Shown: one piece after another, positions 1 to 7,864 of the stretch | How positions within the stretch are numbered: position 1 is the first letter of the stretch | How the letters are laid out: every line of letters begins with the position of its first letter | Source: Bacteroidota bacterium | GTDB lineage: Bacteria > Bacteroidota > Bacteroidia > 2-12-FULL-35-15 | Assembly (NCBI GenBank): GCA_003151815.1 | Contig: PLYN01000007.1 | Span: 1-57,666 of the forward strand | Direction: 5' to 3' | DNA length: 57,666 bases | The notes under the pieces: generated by a model | Told to the model about the DNA's origin: nothing | Databases searched by the model: none | Seen by the model: only the letters and a program-made list of their open reading frames with translations | Made by a program: the position numbers and the translations under genes

Positions 1-1
1 A

Positions 2-91
2 AGGCTTTGCAGAAATTACGAATTGTTGTTTGAATCTTCTGAAAACATGGTGAAATTATCTGCTATAAAATTATTATTGAATAAAATTTAA
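2..91 (+). CDS. Partial CDS: C-terminus of a probable IS5-like transposase
   Basis: A reading frame is already open at the window edge and ends at TAA 89-91, giving 29 residues (starting RLCRNYELLFESSENMVKLS, ending NKI). The pattern of an R-x-C-x-x-Y-E start, a Ser/Glu-rich turn and a hydrophobic A-I-K-L-L-L end resembles the extreme C-terminus of IS5/IS427-type DDE transposases. The stop is followed at once by AAACAGGCTCTTA, the kind of sequence expected of a terminal inverted repeat; GGCTCT recurs at 155-160. The rest of the gene lies outside the window, so the family assignment rests on a short tail only. The remaining bases up to 249 are A+T-rich with no gene seen. Confidence 0.4.
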   Translation, partial: RLCRNYELLFESSENMVKLSAIKLLLNKI

Positions 92-249
92 ACAGGCTCT
101 TAAATATTTCATTTCTTAATATTGTTGCTAAAAACTATTTTAAAAATTTTAAAAGGCTCTAATTATTTCTTGTTTTTTCTTCTATCATTGTCATCGAAAA
201 TTTTTTTAAAAATTCTATTATCAAAGCCTTTCACGAATACATATATATA

Positions 250-1047
250 TTAAAAAATCATAGAAAACCCTTTTCCTTTATCTTTATTATCAATGCTTTT
301 ATAATTGAGAATTTCGCGGGTAAGAAATTTAGAATATTGCTGAAGCATAAAATTTCGGAAGGGTGTTAAATCCTCTGTGGTTCTTGATTTTTCTAATGCT
401 TCAATATATTCGGCTTTGTCTTCTTTAAAAACAATTGCTAATGGCAATTGAAAAAAAGACAAAATATAATTCATCAATAAACGCGATGTTCTTCCATTGC
501 CATCATAAAAAGGATGAATACTTACCAAATCGAAATGCGAATCAAAAGATAAATGAAGTTGGTCGGTAACTGTAGCGGATATTTTTAATTTTTTATTTAT
601 TTCGCTGCACAATTTTTCAGTCAGCGGTTCTACTTTATCATAGTTGGGAAAATAGCGATTGCCTGCCCTTACATTTCCTTTTCTGAAAGCTCCCGATGTT
701 GCATCTACTTCTCCCAAAACAGTATTGTAAATTTTTCCTGTTTTTGCCATCACTTTGGCATTAATTTTTTGTATAAATGAATTGGAAATTTCTTTTTTTT
801 GCTTTGCTTCATTAATAATATATAATAAAGCTTTAGCATGGTCGGTAGTCATTAAGCTATGTTCAAGGGGTTTTCCTTTTGGAGTTAATCCTTCGTCTAA
901 TAATAAATTGGTTTCAGTTTCGGTAAGTGTTGAACCTTCCAAACTTGTTGAATGATGTGTAATAAAATAGAGATTGAACTTATCAAAATGAATGCTCTTT
1001 GATAAATCCAAGGATTGGTATTCGTTTATTAAGTCCTCTATTTTCAT
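250..1047 (-). CDS. Fic family protein (AMP-transferase type, class II self-inhibited)
   Basis: This 265-residue protein carries the Fic core motif HPFYDGNGR at residues 178-186, in which the His and the GNGR loop act in transfer of AMP or another nucleotide-phosphate to a hydroxyl side chain. Near the N-terminus, STSLEG at 33-38 fits the inhibitory helix motif (S/T)xxxE(G/N), so the enzyme is predicted to be class II, held off by its own Glu rather than by a separate antitoxin. The order of elements and the length match bacterial Fic/DUF4172-like proteins. It is transcribed toward the left edge, downstream of the YoeB module and next to a probable IS end. The target is unknown; a role in stress response or phage defence is only inference. 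Confidence 0.85.
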   Translation of the reverse strand: MKIEDLINEYQSLDLSKSIHFDKFNLYFITHHSTSLEGSTLTETETNLLLDEGLTPKGKPLEHSLMTTDHAKALLYIINEAKQKKEISNSFIQKINAKVMAKTGKIYNTVLGEVDATSGAFRKGNVRAGNRYFPNYDKVEPLTEKLCSEINKKLKISATVTDQLHLSFDSHFDLVSIHPFYDGNGRTSRLLMNYILSFFQLPLAIVFKEDKAEYIEALEKSRTTEDLTPFRNFMLQQYSKFLTREILNYKSIDNKDKGKGFSMIF

Positions 1048-1102
1048 TTCACTGGTCGTAGTATGTTAATCTTGTCAGTAAGGAAGAAGCTACTTAAGCA
1101 GT

Positions 1103-1360
1103 TTAATAATGAAACTTACACGAAATAATAAGAATGGTATTTTGAGTAACTTGGTAAACCAAACGGTGTTCTTTAGTAATACGCCTGCTCCAATAACCTT
1201 TTAGGTTGTGTTTAAGTGCTTCGGGTTTGCCAATGCCTTTAAAAGGCGATTGTCTGCACTCATCAATAAGTTTAACAATTTTTGTAAATATTTTACTATC
1301 CTTTTTTTCCCATTTTAAAAATTGCTCAAGAGCAATATCTTCAAATTCTACCTCTTTCAT
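1103..1360 (-). CDS. yoeB: YoeB-family mRNA interferase toxin
   Basis: An 85-residue RelE-superfamily toxin. The block GIGKPEALKHNLKGYWSRRI followed by HRLVYQV is highly characteristic of YoeB, including the Glu, Arg and His of the active site and an aromatic C-terminal end (KFHY). YoeB cleaves mRNA at the ribosomal A site when freed from its antitoxin. Its ATG overlaps the TGA of the upstream antitoxin gene (ATGA, 1357-1360), so translation of the two is probably coupled. The module lies between a Fic gene and the rfaE2 operon. Confidence 0.92.
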   Translation of the reverse strand: MKEVEFEDIALEQFLKWEKKDSKIFTKIVKLIDECRQSPFKGIGKPEALKHNLKGYWSRRITKEHRLVYQVTQNTILIISCKFHY

Positions 1361-1587
1361 TTTCGTAAATATTTATCAATATCTACCTTAGTTGTTTTGC
1401 CTTGTTTTACATTTTTTATGGCATCTTCCAAATGCTTGCGATTAGCGTCGGTGGAAAGCAGGTATTCCGTTTCGTCCATCTCTTCTTCTACAATAATTGA
1501 AATGCGTTTGCTTTTAAAAAGGGCTTTAATGCTTTTTAAAATTTTATCGTCAAGTTCGTTTGCCTTAAGATGGAATGAAGTATACAT
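1357..1587 (-). CDS. Antitoxin of the YoeB module
   Basis: A 76-residue small acidic/basic protein that directly precedes and overlaps the YoeB gene by ATGA, the usual antitoxin-first order. Its C-terminal half (DETEYLLSTDANRKHLEDAI) resembles the toxin-binding tail of YefM/Phd-like antitoxins, in which E-x-E-Y-L-L-x-S and a following helix wrap around YoeB. The N-terminal half (FHLKANELDDKILKSIKALF) does not look like the standard YefM DNA-binding fold; it is closer to short ribbon/helix antitoxin N-termini common in Bacteroidota. Function is assigned from position and tail. Confidence 0.8.
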   Translation of the reverse strand: MYTSFHLKANELDDKILKSIKALFKSKRISIIVEEEMDETEYLLSTDANRKHLEDAIKNVKQGKTTKVDIDKYLRK

Positions 1588-1613
1588 AATAAAATGATTA
1601 AGATTTAGTATTA

Positions 1614-1621
1614 CAAAGATA
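1614..1621 (-). promoter_or_regulatory. Putative -7 box for the antitoxin-yoeB operon
   Basis: On the minus strand this reads TATCTTTG, a perfect TAnnTTTG -7 element of the Bacteroidota primary sigma factor, 26 bp upstream of the antitoxin start. The -33 region is T-rich but shows no clean TTTG at the best spacing. Confidence 0.45.
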
Positions 1622-1733
1622 GTTAAAGAAATTTTAAATTTGAAAAAACATGTTACTAAAAAAACAGTAAAGTGGTTCTATTTCAAATAGCTGCGGCAAA
1701 ATTAAAGCAAATCGAAGATCTTTTATAAACTTA

Positions 1734-2279
1734 TTATTTTTGTTTGTTCTTTATTTTTTCTTCAATAGCTGTTGTAGAAAATCCTTCTAAAAATGCTATT
1801 GTTTGAACTTTCCCTTCATTATTTTTTACGATATCCGAACCAACAATGTATTTTTTGCTTTCTTTATTTGTTTCGTTTGCATCGTAATCAGCGCCTTTCA
1901 CCAATACATCGGGTTTAATAAAACTGATCAGATCAAATGGAGTTTCTTCATCAAAAATTATTACTGCACTAACAAAATGTAATGAAGCAATAATCATTGC
2001 ACGGGTTTGTTCATCCTGTAAAGGACGTGTTTTGTTTTTACCCAAGCGCTTTACAGAAGCATCGCTATTTATTCCTACAATGAGTTTTTTGCCCAGATCG
2101 GATGCTTTTGCAAGATAATCAATATGCCCGCGATGAAGAATATCAAAACAGCCATTTGTAAAAACAATCGTATTTTCTTTGAATCGCCATTCACCTATGG
2201 CCATCAATAATGTATCCTTGGTATACATTTTTGATTGAACAATTTCAAGTGCTGTTAATTTTTCTGAGTTGGGAACCAT
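1734..2279 (-). CDS. rfaE2: D-glycero-beta-D-manno-heptose 1-phosphate adenylyltransferase
   Basis: This 181-residue protein belongs to the cytidylyltransferase-like family. TNGCFDILHRGH at 41-52 contains the HxGH nucleotide-binding motif (H49-R-G-H52), and the C-terminal part has the PDVLVKGADYD block typical of RfaE2/HldE C-domains. The enzyme transfers AMP to heptose 1-phosphate to make ADP-heptose for the LPS inner core. It is the stand-alone adenylyltransferase domain, with no kinase half, as is usual in Bacteroidota. It is last in the minus-strand run panD - flippase-like protein - rfaE2, 40 bp behind the flippase gene. Confidence 0.9.
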   Translation of the reverse strand: MVPNSEKLTALEIVQSKMYTKDTLLMAIGEWRFKENTIVFTNGCFDILHRGHIDYLAKASDLGKKLIVGINSDASVKRLGKNKTRPLQDEQTRAMIIASLHFVSAVIIFDEETPFDLISFIKPDVLVKGADYDANETNKESKKYIVGSDIVKNNEGKVQTIAFLEGFSTTAIEEKIKNKQK

Positions 2280-2319
2280 GTGTTATCAAAATTAGAAATA
2301 GAGTAGCTGATGATGTTCG

Positions 2320-3339
2320 TCAATCCTTTTTTAATACCGCTTCTTTATTTAAAAGAGGAAGTAATATCAATGAAATTACTCCGAGAATAAGTATAAGCAC
2401 AAACTGTGATGTCCACATAAGCCAGGCAAAAGCAAAGGAAAACGTAAATGATATTTTAAATATTGTACTTAATGTTTCCGTTACTAAAGCTTGGGAAGCA
2501 CCTGTTCCGCCTGGAACAAATATTACACCTAAAGTACTAAAAATAAGCACAGCGAAAGCAGCAGCAATACCTAATTGCGATGTTTCTTTAAAGCATAAAA
2601 AACCAATGAATATCGATGAAATATACAGTAACCAAATCAACAGGGTATAAAAAATGAATAGATAAGGCCGATCGATATTTTTTACAGATTTTAATCCTTC
2701 CACAAAACCGTGCAGCACCCCTTTAATTTTTTTAGATAATACACCATTATTCTTTTTTCTGAAAACAAAAAATGATGCAGTAACACCTATCATTACCATT
2801 CCGAATACTATCAGAAATGAATTATTTTGGAGAAGTGAAGACAATTTAACGGAAGCAGGATGCACAATTTTATCATTTGTTAATCCCCATAACTCGTTAA
2901 ACTGAAAGATAAGGGTAGCAAAAAAAATAATAATTAAACAGATCAGATCAATAATCCGTTCGGCAATAACGGTTCCAAAAGCCTCTGTGAATGGGATCTT
3001 TTCATATTTACTCAATACCCCGCAACGAGAAACTTCGCCTAAACGTGGCAAAGCGAAATTGGCTAGATAACCTACCATTACGGCAAAAAATGTGTTTGAA
3101 AGTTTGGGATTAAATCCGAGAGGTTGTATTAAAATCCGCCAGCGTATAGCTCGGGCAACATGACTTAAAATGCTTAATAATAAAGAGACGAAGATCCAGA
3201 AATAGTTGGTTTGTTTGAATGCTTCAGCAATACTTGCTTTGTCATTTTCGGTGAGATTGCGTACTGCCAGCCATATCAATAAAATTCCTATTCCTAAAAA
3301 AAACAGAAACTTTAAAATACTTAGACTTTGTTTTTGCAA
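2320..3339 (-). CDS. Flippase-like integral membrane protein (LPG synthase TM / UPF0104 type)
   Basis: A 339-residue polytopic membrane protein with about eight hydrophobic segments. The segments near residues 70-110 (GYLANFALPRLGEVSRCGVL) carry the N-x-x-x-P-R-x-G-E-x-x-R pattern of the lysylphosphatidylglycerol synthase transmembrane/UPF0104 family, and VPGGTGASQALVTE near residue 275 is the second family landmark. There is no aminoacyl-transfer domain, so it is probably a lipid-linked substrate flippase rather than an LPG synthase. It starts 2 bp after the panD stop and precedes rfaE2, consistent with cotranscription. Confidence 0.85.
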   Translation of the reverse strand: MQKQSLSILKFLFFLGIGILLIWLAVRNLTENDKASIAEAFKQTNYFWIFVSLLLSILSHVARAIRWRILIQPLGFNPKLSNTFFAVMVGYLANFALPRLGEVSRCGVLSKYEKIPFTEAFGTVIAERIIDLICLIIIFFATLIFQFNELWGLTNDKIVHPASVKLSSLLQNNSFLIVFGMVMIGVTASFFVFRKKNNGVLSKKIKGVLHGFVEGLKSVKNIDRPYLFIFYTLLIWLLYISSIFIGFLCFKETSQLGIAAAFAVLIFSTLGVIFVPGGTGASQALVTETLSTIFKISFTFSFAFAWLMWTSQFVLILILGVISLILLPLLNKEAVLKKD

Positions 3340-3341
3340 AA

Positions 3342-3692
3342 TTAACGTAGTGTATTGGTTTCGCTGTTAGGAAATACAACGGTTGGCTTATGTGTTTTCG
3401 CTAATTCGAAATCCATCAAAGCGTATGATACAATGATGATCTGATGACCAATTTGTACTTTAAAAGACGCAGGACCATTCAAACAAATAATACCTGAACC
3501 GCGTTCACCCTTTATTACATACGTGGTAAAACGTTCACCATTATTGTAATTGAAAATATCCACCCTTTCATTTTCGATAAGGTTGGCGGCATTCATAAGT
3601 ATTTCGTCAATAGTTACACTACCGATATAATTAAGGTCGGCTTCGGTAACAGTTACACGATGTATCTTGGATTTTAAAACTTCTATTTGCAT
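3342..3692 (-). CDS. panD: Aspartate 1-decarboxylase (proenzyme)
   Basis: This 116-residue protein is the normal size for PanD. The self-processing site is visible as YIGSVTID, with Gly24-Ser25 as the cleavage point that creates the pyruvoyl group. K9 (KSKIHR), Arg and the C-terminal barrel NGPAS...GHQIIIVSY are also in place. PanD makes beta-alanine for pantothenate and CoA. PanB for the other branch is encoded at 27.6 kb in this window; panC is not seen. It is first in an operon with a flippase-like protein and rfaE2. Confidence 0.97.
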   Translation of the reverse strand: MQIEVLKSKIHRVTVTEADLNYIGSVTIDEILMNAANLIENERVDIFNYNNGERFTTYVIKGERGSGIICLNGPASFKVQIGHQIIIVSYALMDFELAKTHKPTVVFPNSETNTLR

Positions 3693-3782
3693 AATGGATG
3701 TAAAACTAAATAAATAAATTTAATTATAGGATAGATTTTTAGACTAAGGCATGAAACTATTATATAAAAGCCATAAAAAATT

Positions 3783-4748
3783 CTAATTCAGTGCTTTCAA
3801 TGTATCCTTTTTGTTTTGATCTTGATTTTTTTTTATGATTTCGGTTTTAATAATATTCTCAGGGGAGTTTTTTCCATCAAGTGAATCGTTGGCATTTTTC
3901 TTTTTCTCCCTTTTTGATTTTCTTGTTTCTTTTTTCGTCTCTTTTTCTCCTTTGTTTTTTTCTTTCAACCCTTTCAAGGTATCTGTTTTAATTGGTAAAA
4001 TCGGCTCTTTTTCGGTTTTTAAAAATTGTCTGTTTTTATTAGAATCATTTTCCTCATCTATATGAACCGAATCATTTTCTTCTCGTTTAGCGTCCTTCTT
4101 TATTTCTTTTTTCAAAACTTTTTCCTTTTTCAGAAGCGCTTCTTTTTTCAAGGTTTTTTCCTTTTTCAAGTCCTTCTCACTTTTTTCAAGCGTTTTTGAA
4201 AATAATTTAGATTTAATTTCATTATCGCTTAAAGTCGGTTGTTTATTATTTTTATTTGTTGAGACATCGGAATTAGCAGCGGTTTCTTTAGTGATAACTT
4301 TCTTTTCAGTTGATTTCGCATTGTTCTTAATCAGTGAAACACTTGGTACAATATTATTGGAATGAGTAGTAACGGGTATTAGTGATGGTTTGGATTCTTT
4401 TTTTATAGAAGATGCGACCGGATTAATAACCAAAGATTGAGTAACGACCGGTTTCACTTTTAAACTTTTTGGTGGAGTTTTTACTAATTGTGGAGTTGAC
4501 GTTTTATTTGTTTTTTCAGAAATTTCAGAAGGCTTTAACACAGTGTAAAGTAAAAAAGCAACACCCAATACTGCTACAGCAAAAAGAATGGCAGGAGAAT
4601 AAGATCTGCTTAATGGATTTTGTTTTGGAGCAACGTCCAGCATACTTTCCATTTGAATCCAGTCAACATTATTGTAGGGTGCTTCGAAATTAATTAATGT
4701 TTTTTTAACCGTTTCGTCAAGCTTACTATTACTATTATTTTTATCCAT
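3783..4748 (-). CDS. Single-pass membrane protein, probable partner of the ECF sigma factor
   Basis: A 321-residue protein with a short cytoplasmic-type N-terminus (pattern W-x-x-M-E-x-M-L-D near residue 30, seen in Bacteroidota sigma-linked membrane proteins), one transmembrane helix at about 51-71, and then about 250 residues of low-complexity Lys/Glu/Ser/Thr-rich sequence with repeated KKE/LKKE blocks near 190-225. No enzymatic domain is visible. Its start overlaps the end of the ECF sigma gene by 8 bp, so the two are surely cotranscribed and translationally coupled. This suggests an anti-sigma or sensor role, but no classical zinc anti-sigma motif is present. Confidence 0.6.
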   Translation of the reverse strand: MDKNNSNSKLDETVKKTLINFEAPYNNVDWIQMESMLDVAPKQNPLSRSYSPAILFAVAVLGVAFLLYTVLKPSEISEKTNKTSTPQLVKTPPKSLKVKPVVTQSLVINPVASSIKKESKPSLIPVTTHSNNIVPSVSLIKNNAKSTEKKVITKETAANSDVSTNKNNKQPTLSDNEIKSKLFSKTLEKSEKDLKKEKTLKKEALLKKEKVLKKEIKKDAKREENDSVHIDEENDSNKNRQFLKTEKEPILPIKTDTLKGLKEKNKGEKETKKETRKSKREKKKNANDSLDGKNSPENIIKTEIIKKNQDQNKKDTLKALN

Positions 4749-5301
4749 TATTAGTATTTAAAAATTGTATCAAATTTTTCCGCAATGCAAATTTTGCTTT
4801 AGAAAGATTCAATTTTGATGTCTCTTCACTAATATCAAGTATTTCAGCAATTTCTTTGAGGGGGTAACCATCAATTACAAATAAATTATATACTGTTCGG
4901 TAACCAGGAGTAAGTTCCTGAACGGCTTTTAAAATTTCTTCTTTTTCAATTTTTGAAAAAAGAGCTTCATCACTTATTTGATCCGCGGTTCGTACATTGT
5001 TTTTATTGACATGGACGGTGCTTACAATTAAAAGATTTTGTTTGTTCTTACGAATATGTTCAATGGAGGTATTTATCATTATTTTTCTAATCCAGTCCTC
5101 AATAGAATCGCCTTCTTTAAGGTTTTTTAGATTTTCAAATACTTTTAAAAATCCTTCATTCAGTATTTCTTTTGCGTCAATATTACTATTCGAATATCTC
5201 AAACAAACACCCAACATTTTACCGTAAAATAGTTCGTACAAAGCTTTTTGACTTTCGCGACTATTTTTTAAGCAACCTTTAATGATCTCGTTTTCATTCA
5301 T
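4741..5301 (-). CDS. ECF-type RNA polymerase sigma factor (sigma-70 family)
   Basis: At 186 residues this has the two-domain ECF layout. Region 2 lies at about 8-80, with the promoter-melting helix ending in EDWIRKIMINTSIEHIRKNK. Region 4 lies at about 125-175 (LTPGYRTVYNLFVIDGYPLK, EIAEILDISEETSKLNLSKA), a helix-turn-helix that reads the -35 region. There is no region 1.1 or 3. The gene is first in a two-gene operon with the membrane protein at 3783-4748, a typical sigma/regulator arrangement. The regulon is unknown. Confidence 0.93.
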   Translation of the reverse strand: MNENEIIKGCLKNSRESQKALYELFYGKMLGVCLRYSNSNIDAKEILNEGFLKVFENLKNLKEGDSIEDWIRKIMINTSIEHIRKNKQNLLIVSTVHVNKNNVRTADQISDEALFSKIEKEEILKAVQELTPGYRTVYNLFVIDGYPLKEIAEILDISEETSKLNLSKAKFALRKNLIQFLNTNNG

Positions 5302-5431
5302 AATGCAACGCTTTAACGACTAAAACATTTCTTTTACAAAATAAAAGTAAAAGTTATTTGACAATATTTATGCAAGTATTAAATATATTTAAGCTAAGGT
5401 ACGGAAAACGAATTTAGATTTCAAACACCAA

Positions 5432-6229
5432 TTATTTTATGAATCTTATAACGCTCTCAAAAAAATCTTTTGGTTTATCTACATGAACCCAATGCCCTGC
5501 ATCGGCAATCGTTTCTATGGTGCTATATGGAAAAAATTTCTTTATCAATTTTATATCTTCATCTAAAATATAACTGGATCTTGAGCCCCTGATAAAAAGT
5601 GCAGGGGTGGTACAAATTGAATCGTTAATTATTTCTGAGCTAATTTCATTGATCTGCTTACCAATTACTTCTAAATTGAATCTCCATGCGAAACTACCAT
5701 CTGAAGGAGAAGAATTATTTGCATTTTCCTTCCAATAAAGATTTTTCAAAAGAAATTGTTTGGTGCCAATATCACTAATATATTTTGATAAAATTATTTC
5801 TGCCTCCTTGCGAGTTTTCAATAGCCTCAAATCAATTGCATTCAAACCACTTATAACATCCTGATGATGCGGAGGATAAAATTTTGGAGCAACGTCAACA
5901 ACAATTAATTTATCCAACAATTCCGGATGTTGCAAAGCAAATTGCATCGCTGCCTTTCCACCCATCGAATGACCAAGCAAAATAATTTTCCCATCTTTCA
6001 ACAAATTATTATCAGTTATCAATTCCAAAATATCGTCACTCATTGCCTGGTAATTAAAAACATCACTTTGAGGTGAAAGTCCATGGTTACGCATGTCAAC
6101 AAGATAAACAGCAAAACCGCTTTCTGCAAAAAGTTTGCCAAATGAATTCCAATTATCACTTTGTCCGAACAAACCATGTAGAATTATTAACGGTTGTCCT
6201 TCGCCTATTTTCCTATAAAAAAGTTTCAT
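5432..6229 (-). CDS. Alpha/beta hydrolase (YbfF-like esterase)
   Basis: A 265-residue alpha/beta hydrolase. The oxyanion-hole motif LHGLFG is at 18-23, the nucleophile elbow GHSMGG at 86-91 (Ser88), a conserved VDMRNHGLS follows strand 5, and the catalytic His lies in AGHWVHVDKP near the C-terminus. The sequence is closest in feel to YbfF-type short-chain esterases. No signal peptide is seen, so it is cytoplasmic. Substrate is not predictable. It is separated from pdxJ by a palindromic repeat. Confidence 0.88.
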   Translation of the reverse strand: MKLFYRKIGEGQPLIILHGLFGQSDNWNSFGKLFAESGFAVYLVDMRNHGLSPQSDVFNYQAMSDDILELITDNNLLKDGKIILLGHSMGGKAAMQFALQHPELLDKLIVVDVAPKFYPPHHQDVISGLNAIDLRLLKTRKEAEIILSKYISDIGTKQFLLKNLYWKENANNSSPSDGSFAWRFNLEVIGKQINEISSEIINDSICTTPALFIRGSRSSYILDEDIKLIKKFFPYSTIETIADAGHWVHVDKPKDFFESVIRFIK

Positions 6230-6254
6230 ATTTAATTCTATTCTTTCAAATATT

Positions 6255-6365
6255 TCTTGCAGAGTTTCGCAGATTTATTCGCAGAGTCACACAGAAAAGA
6301 AATAATATTATTCTTTTTTTTCTGCGAAACGCTGCGTTTCATTTGCGTGAATCTGCGAGCAATTT
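6255..6365. repeat. Dispersed palindromic repeat (CGCAGA type) at the pdxJ 3' end
   Basis: The stretch contains repeated GCAGA/TCTGC words on both strands: GCAGAGTTTCGCAGATTTATTC on the left, and TCTGCGAAACGCTGCGTTTC plus GTGAATCTGCG on the right. These can fold into a long hairpin. The right part overlaps the end of pdxJ and encodes its last residues. The element is related in style to the CACAGAG repeats elsewhere in the window. Confidence 0.7.
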
Positions 6366-7073
6366 CCTTAAATATAATTGGATCGTATTTTCTAAACCTA
6401 AATATAATGCATCAGAGATCAAAGCATGACCAATGGAAACTTCCAGTAATCCTTCTACATGCTGAACAAAATAATTGAGATTTTCTAAACTCAGATCATG
6501 CCCGGCATTTATTCCTAAACCCAATTCGTTAGCATATTTTGCTGCCATCGCAAAAGGTTTTATTGCGTGTTCGCGATTGATGTGATATTGTTTTGCATAC
6601 TCTTCGGTATACAATTCTATACGATCAGCGCCTGTTTCTTTTGCACCTTCAATTATTTTCAGATCTGCATCCACAAAAACAGACGTTCTGATTCCCGCTT
6701 TCTTAAAAATTGCAATCTTCTCTTTCAAAAAATCTTTATGAGCAATCGTATCCCAGCCATGATTCGATGTTAGTTGCCCTGTAGCATCCGGAACAAGGGT
6801 AACTTGAGTAGGTTTTACCTGCAATACCAACTCAATAAATTTTTGTTCTTTGGGATTTCCTTCAATATTAAATTCAGTTGTAAGAAGTGATTTCAGATCC
6901 CTTACATCCTGATACCGGATATGGCGTTCGTCAGGGCGCGGATGAACGGTGATTCCCTGAGTTCCAAAACGTTCACAATCCATCGCTATCTTTAATAAAT
7001 CAGGAGTGTTTCCACCACGAGAATTACGAAGCGTTGCAATTTTATTAATATTTACACTTAACTTTGTATTCAT
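6339..7073 (-). CDS. pdxJ: Pyridoxine 5'-phosphate synthase
   Basis: PdxJ joins 3-amino-1-hydroxyacetone phosphate with deoxyxylulose 5-phosphate to make PNP (vitamin B6). From the ATG at 7071-7073 the protein is 244 residues, matching the family, and begins with the conserved [17 protein letters not shown]. Other landmarks are [36 protein letters not shown] and [10 protein letters not shown]. The frame is open upstream to 7199, but those 42 codons are A+T-rich and not family-like, so the inner start is preferred. The last residues (LADSRK) are encoded by a dispersed repeat. The gene diverges from the CBS-nadK-recX operon. Confidence 0.96.
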   Translation of the reverse strand: MNTKLSVNINKIATLRNSRGGNTPDLLKIAMDCERFGTQGITVHPRPDERHIRYQDVRDLKSLLTTEFNIEGNPKEQKFIELVLQVKPTQVTLVPDATGQLTSNHGWDTIAHKDFLKEKIAIFKKAGIRTSVFVDADLKIIEGAKETGADRIELYTEEYAKQYHINREHAIKPFAMAAKYANELGLGINAGHDLSLENLNYFVQHVEGLLEVSIGHALISDALYLGLENTIQLYLRKLLADSRK

Positions 7074-7112
7074 AATTATTAAAATAAAATGTAAAGTTAA
7101 AAATTTAGAATG

Positions 7113-7143
7113 TTTATTGTGTAAAAAGAAGATGTTATATTTG
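7113..7143 (+). promoter_or_regulatory. Putative promoter of the CBS-nadK-recX operon
   Basis: TTTA at 7113-7116 (a one-base variant of the TTTG -33 box) is followed after 19 bp by TATATTTG at 7136-7143, a perfect TAnnTTTG -7 box. This is the standard Bacteroidota promoter layout, about 47 bp upstream of the first start codon. Confidence 0.55.
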
Positions 7144-7189
7144 TGTTGAGAAGGTAGAAGACAGAAGGTTGAATTTAGAATTATAAAAC

Positions 7190-7852
7190 ATGTTAGCAAA
7201 AGATCTTATAACAGACGAAATACCAGCCATAAAAACTACCGACACCGGATCGATGGTAATTCACTGGATGGATGAATATAAAGTATCACACCTTCCCATT
7301 GTGAACAAACATGAGTATTTGGGGCTTATTTGCGATACCGATATCTTGGATTTGAATATTACAGATGAGGAATTAGGAAAACATAAATTATCATTATTAC
7401 GCCCCTTCGTGTTTCAAGGTCAACACATATACGATGTTATCAAAATGTTTTCGAACATGAAACTTACTGTATTACCGGTATTGGACGAAAATGAAAATTA
7501 CGTAGGATTAATACCATTAACAGCTTTATTGCTACAGTTTGCAACAATTGCAGCTACGCGTGAACCTGGGGGTATAATAGTGCTTGAGATGAATGAGCAC
7601 GATTATTCATTAACACAAATTGCACAAATCATAGAAGGAAACGACGGAAAAATTTTGAGTTGCTATTTGAATCCACTTGCTGATTCTACTAAAATTGAAG
7701 TAACACTAAAAATCAATAAAGAAGAACTTTCAGGAATACTTCAAACGTTCCATCGCTATAACTATACCGTAAAAGCGTCATTCCAACAAAATGAATTTTC
7801 AGATGATATGAAAAAACGTTTCGATTCCTTTATGAATTATATAAATATTTAA
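7190..7852 (+). CDS. CBS-pair (and ACT-like) regulatory protein
   Basis: A 220-residue protein whose N-terminal 125 residues form two CBS motifs ([37 protein letters not shown]; then [29 protein letters not shown]). CBS pairs bind adenine nucleotides. The C-terminal part ([20 protein letters not shown] onward) resembles an ACT domain. It is first in a plus-strand operon with nadK 12 bp downstream, an order common in Bacteroidota, which suggests adenylate sensing linked to NADP supply. Target unknown. Confidence 0.85.
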   Translation: MLAKDLITDEIPAIKTTDTGSMVIHWMDEYKVSHLPIVNKHEYLGLICDTDILDLNITDEELGKHKLSLLRPFVFQGQHIYDVIKMFSNMKLTVLPVLDENENYVGLIPLTALLLQFATIAATREPGGIIVLEMNEHDYSLTQIAQIIEGNDGKILSCYLNPLADSTKIEVTLKINKEELSGILQTFHRYNYTVKASFQQNEFSDDMKKRFDSFMNYINI

Positions 7853-7864
7853 ACAGGTCCTAAA

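Noticed and set aside
92-249. Possible CRISPR-like or tRNA element in the A+T-rich gap
   Set aside because: No regular spacing of repeats and no cloverleaf; only two GGCTCT words and A/T runs.
3835-4065. Plus-strand ORF with Phe/Ser-rich hydrophobic sequence
   Set aside because: It is the antisense shadow of the Lys/Glu-rich tail of the membrane partner gene; no start signal or homology.
7074-7199. 42-residue upstream extension of PdxJ
   Set aside because: A+T-rich, not conserved in PdxJ; the start at 7073 gives a family-like length of 244.
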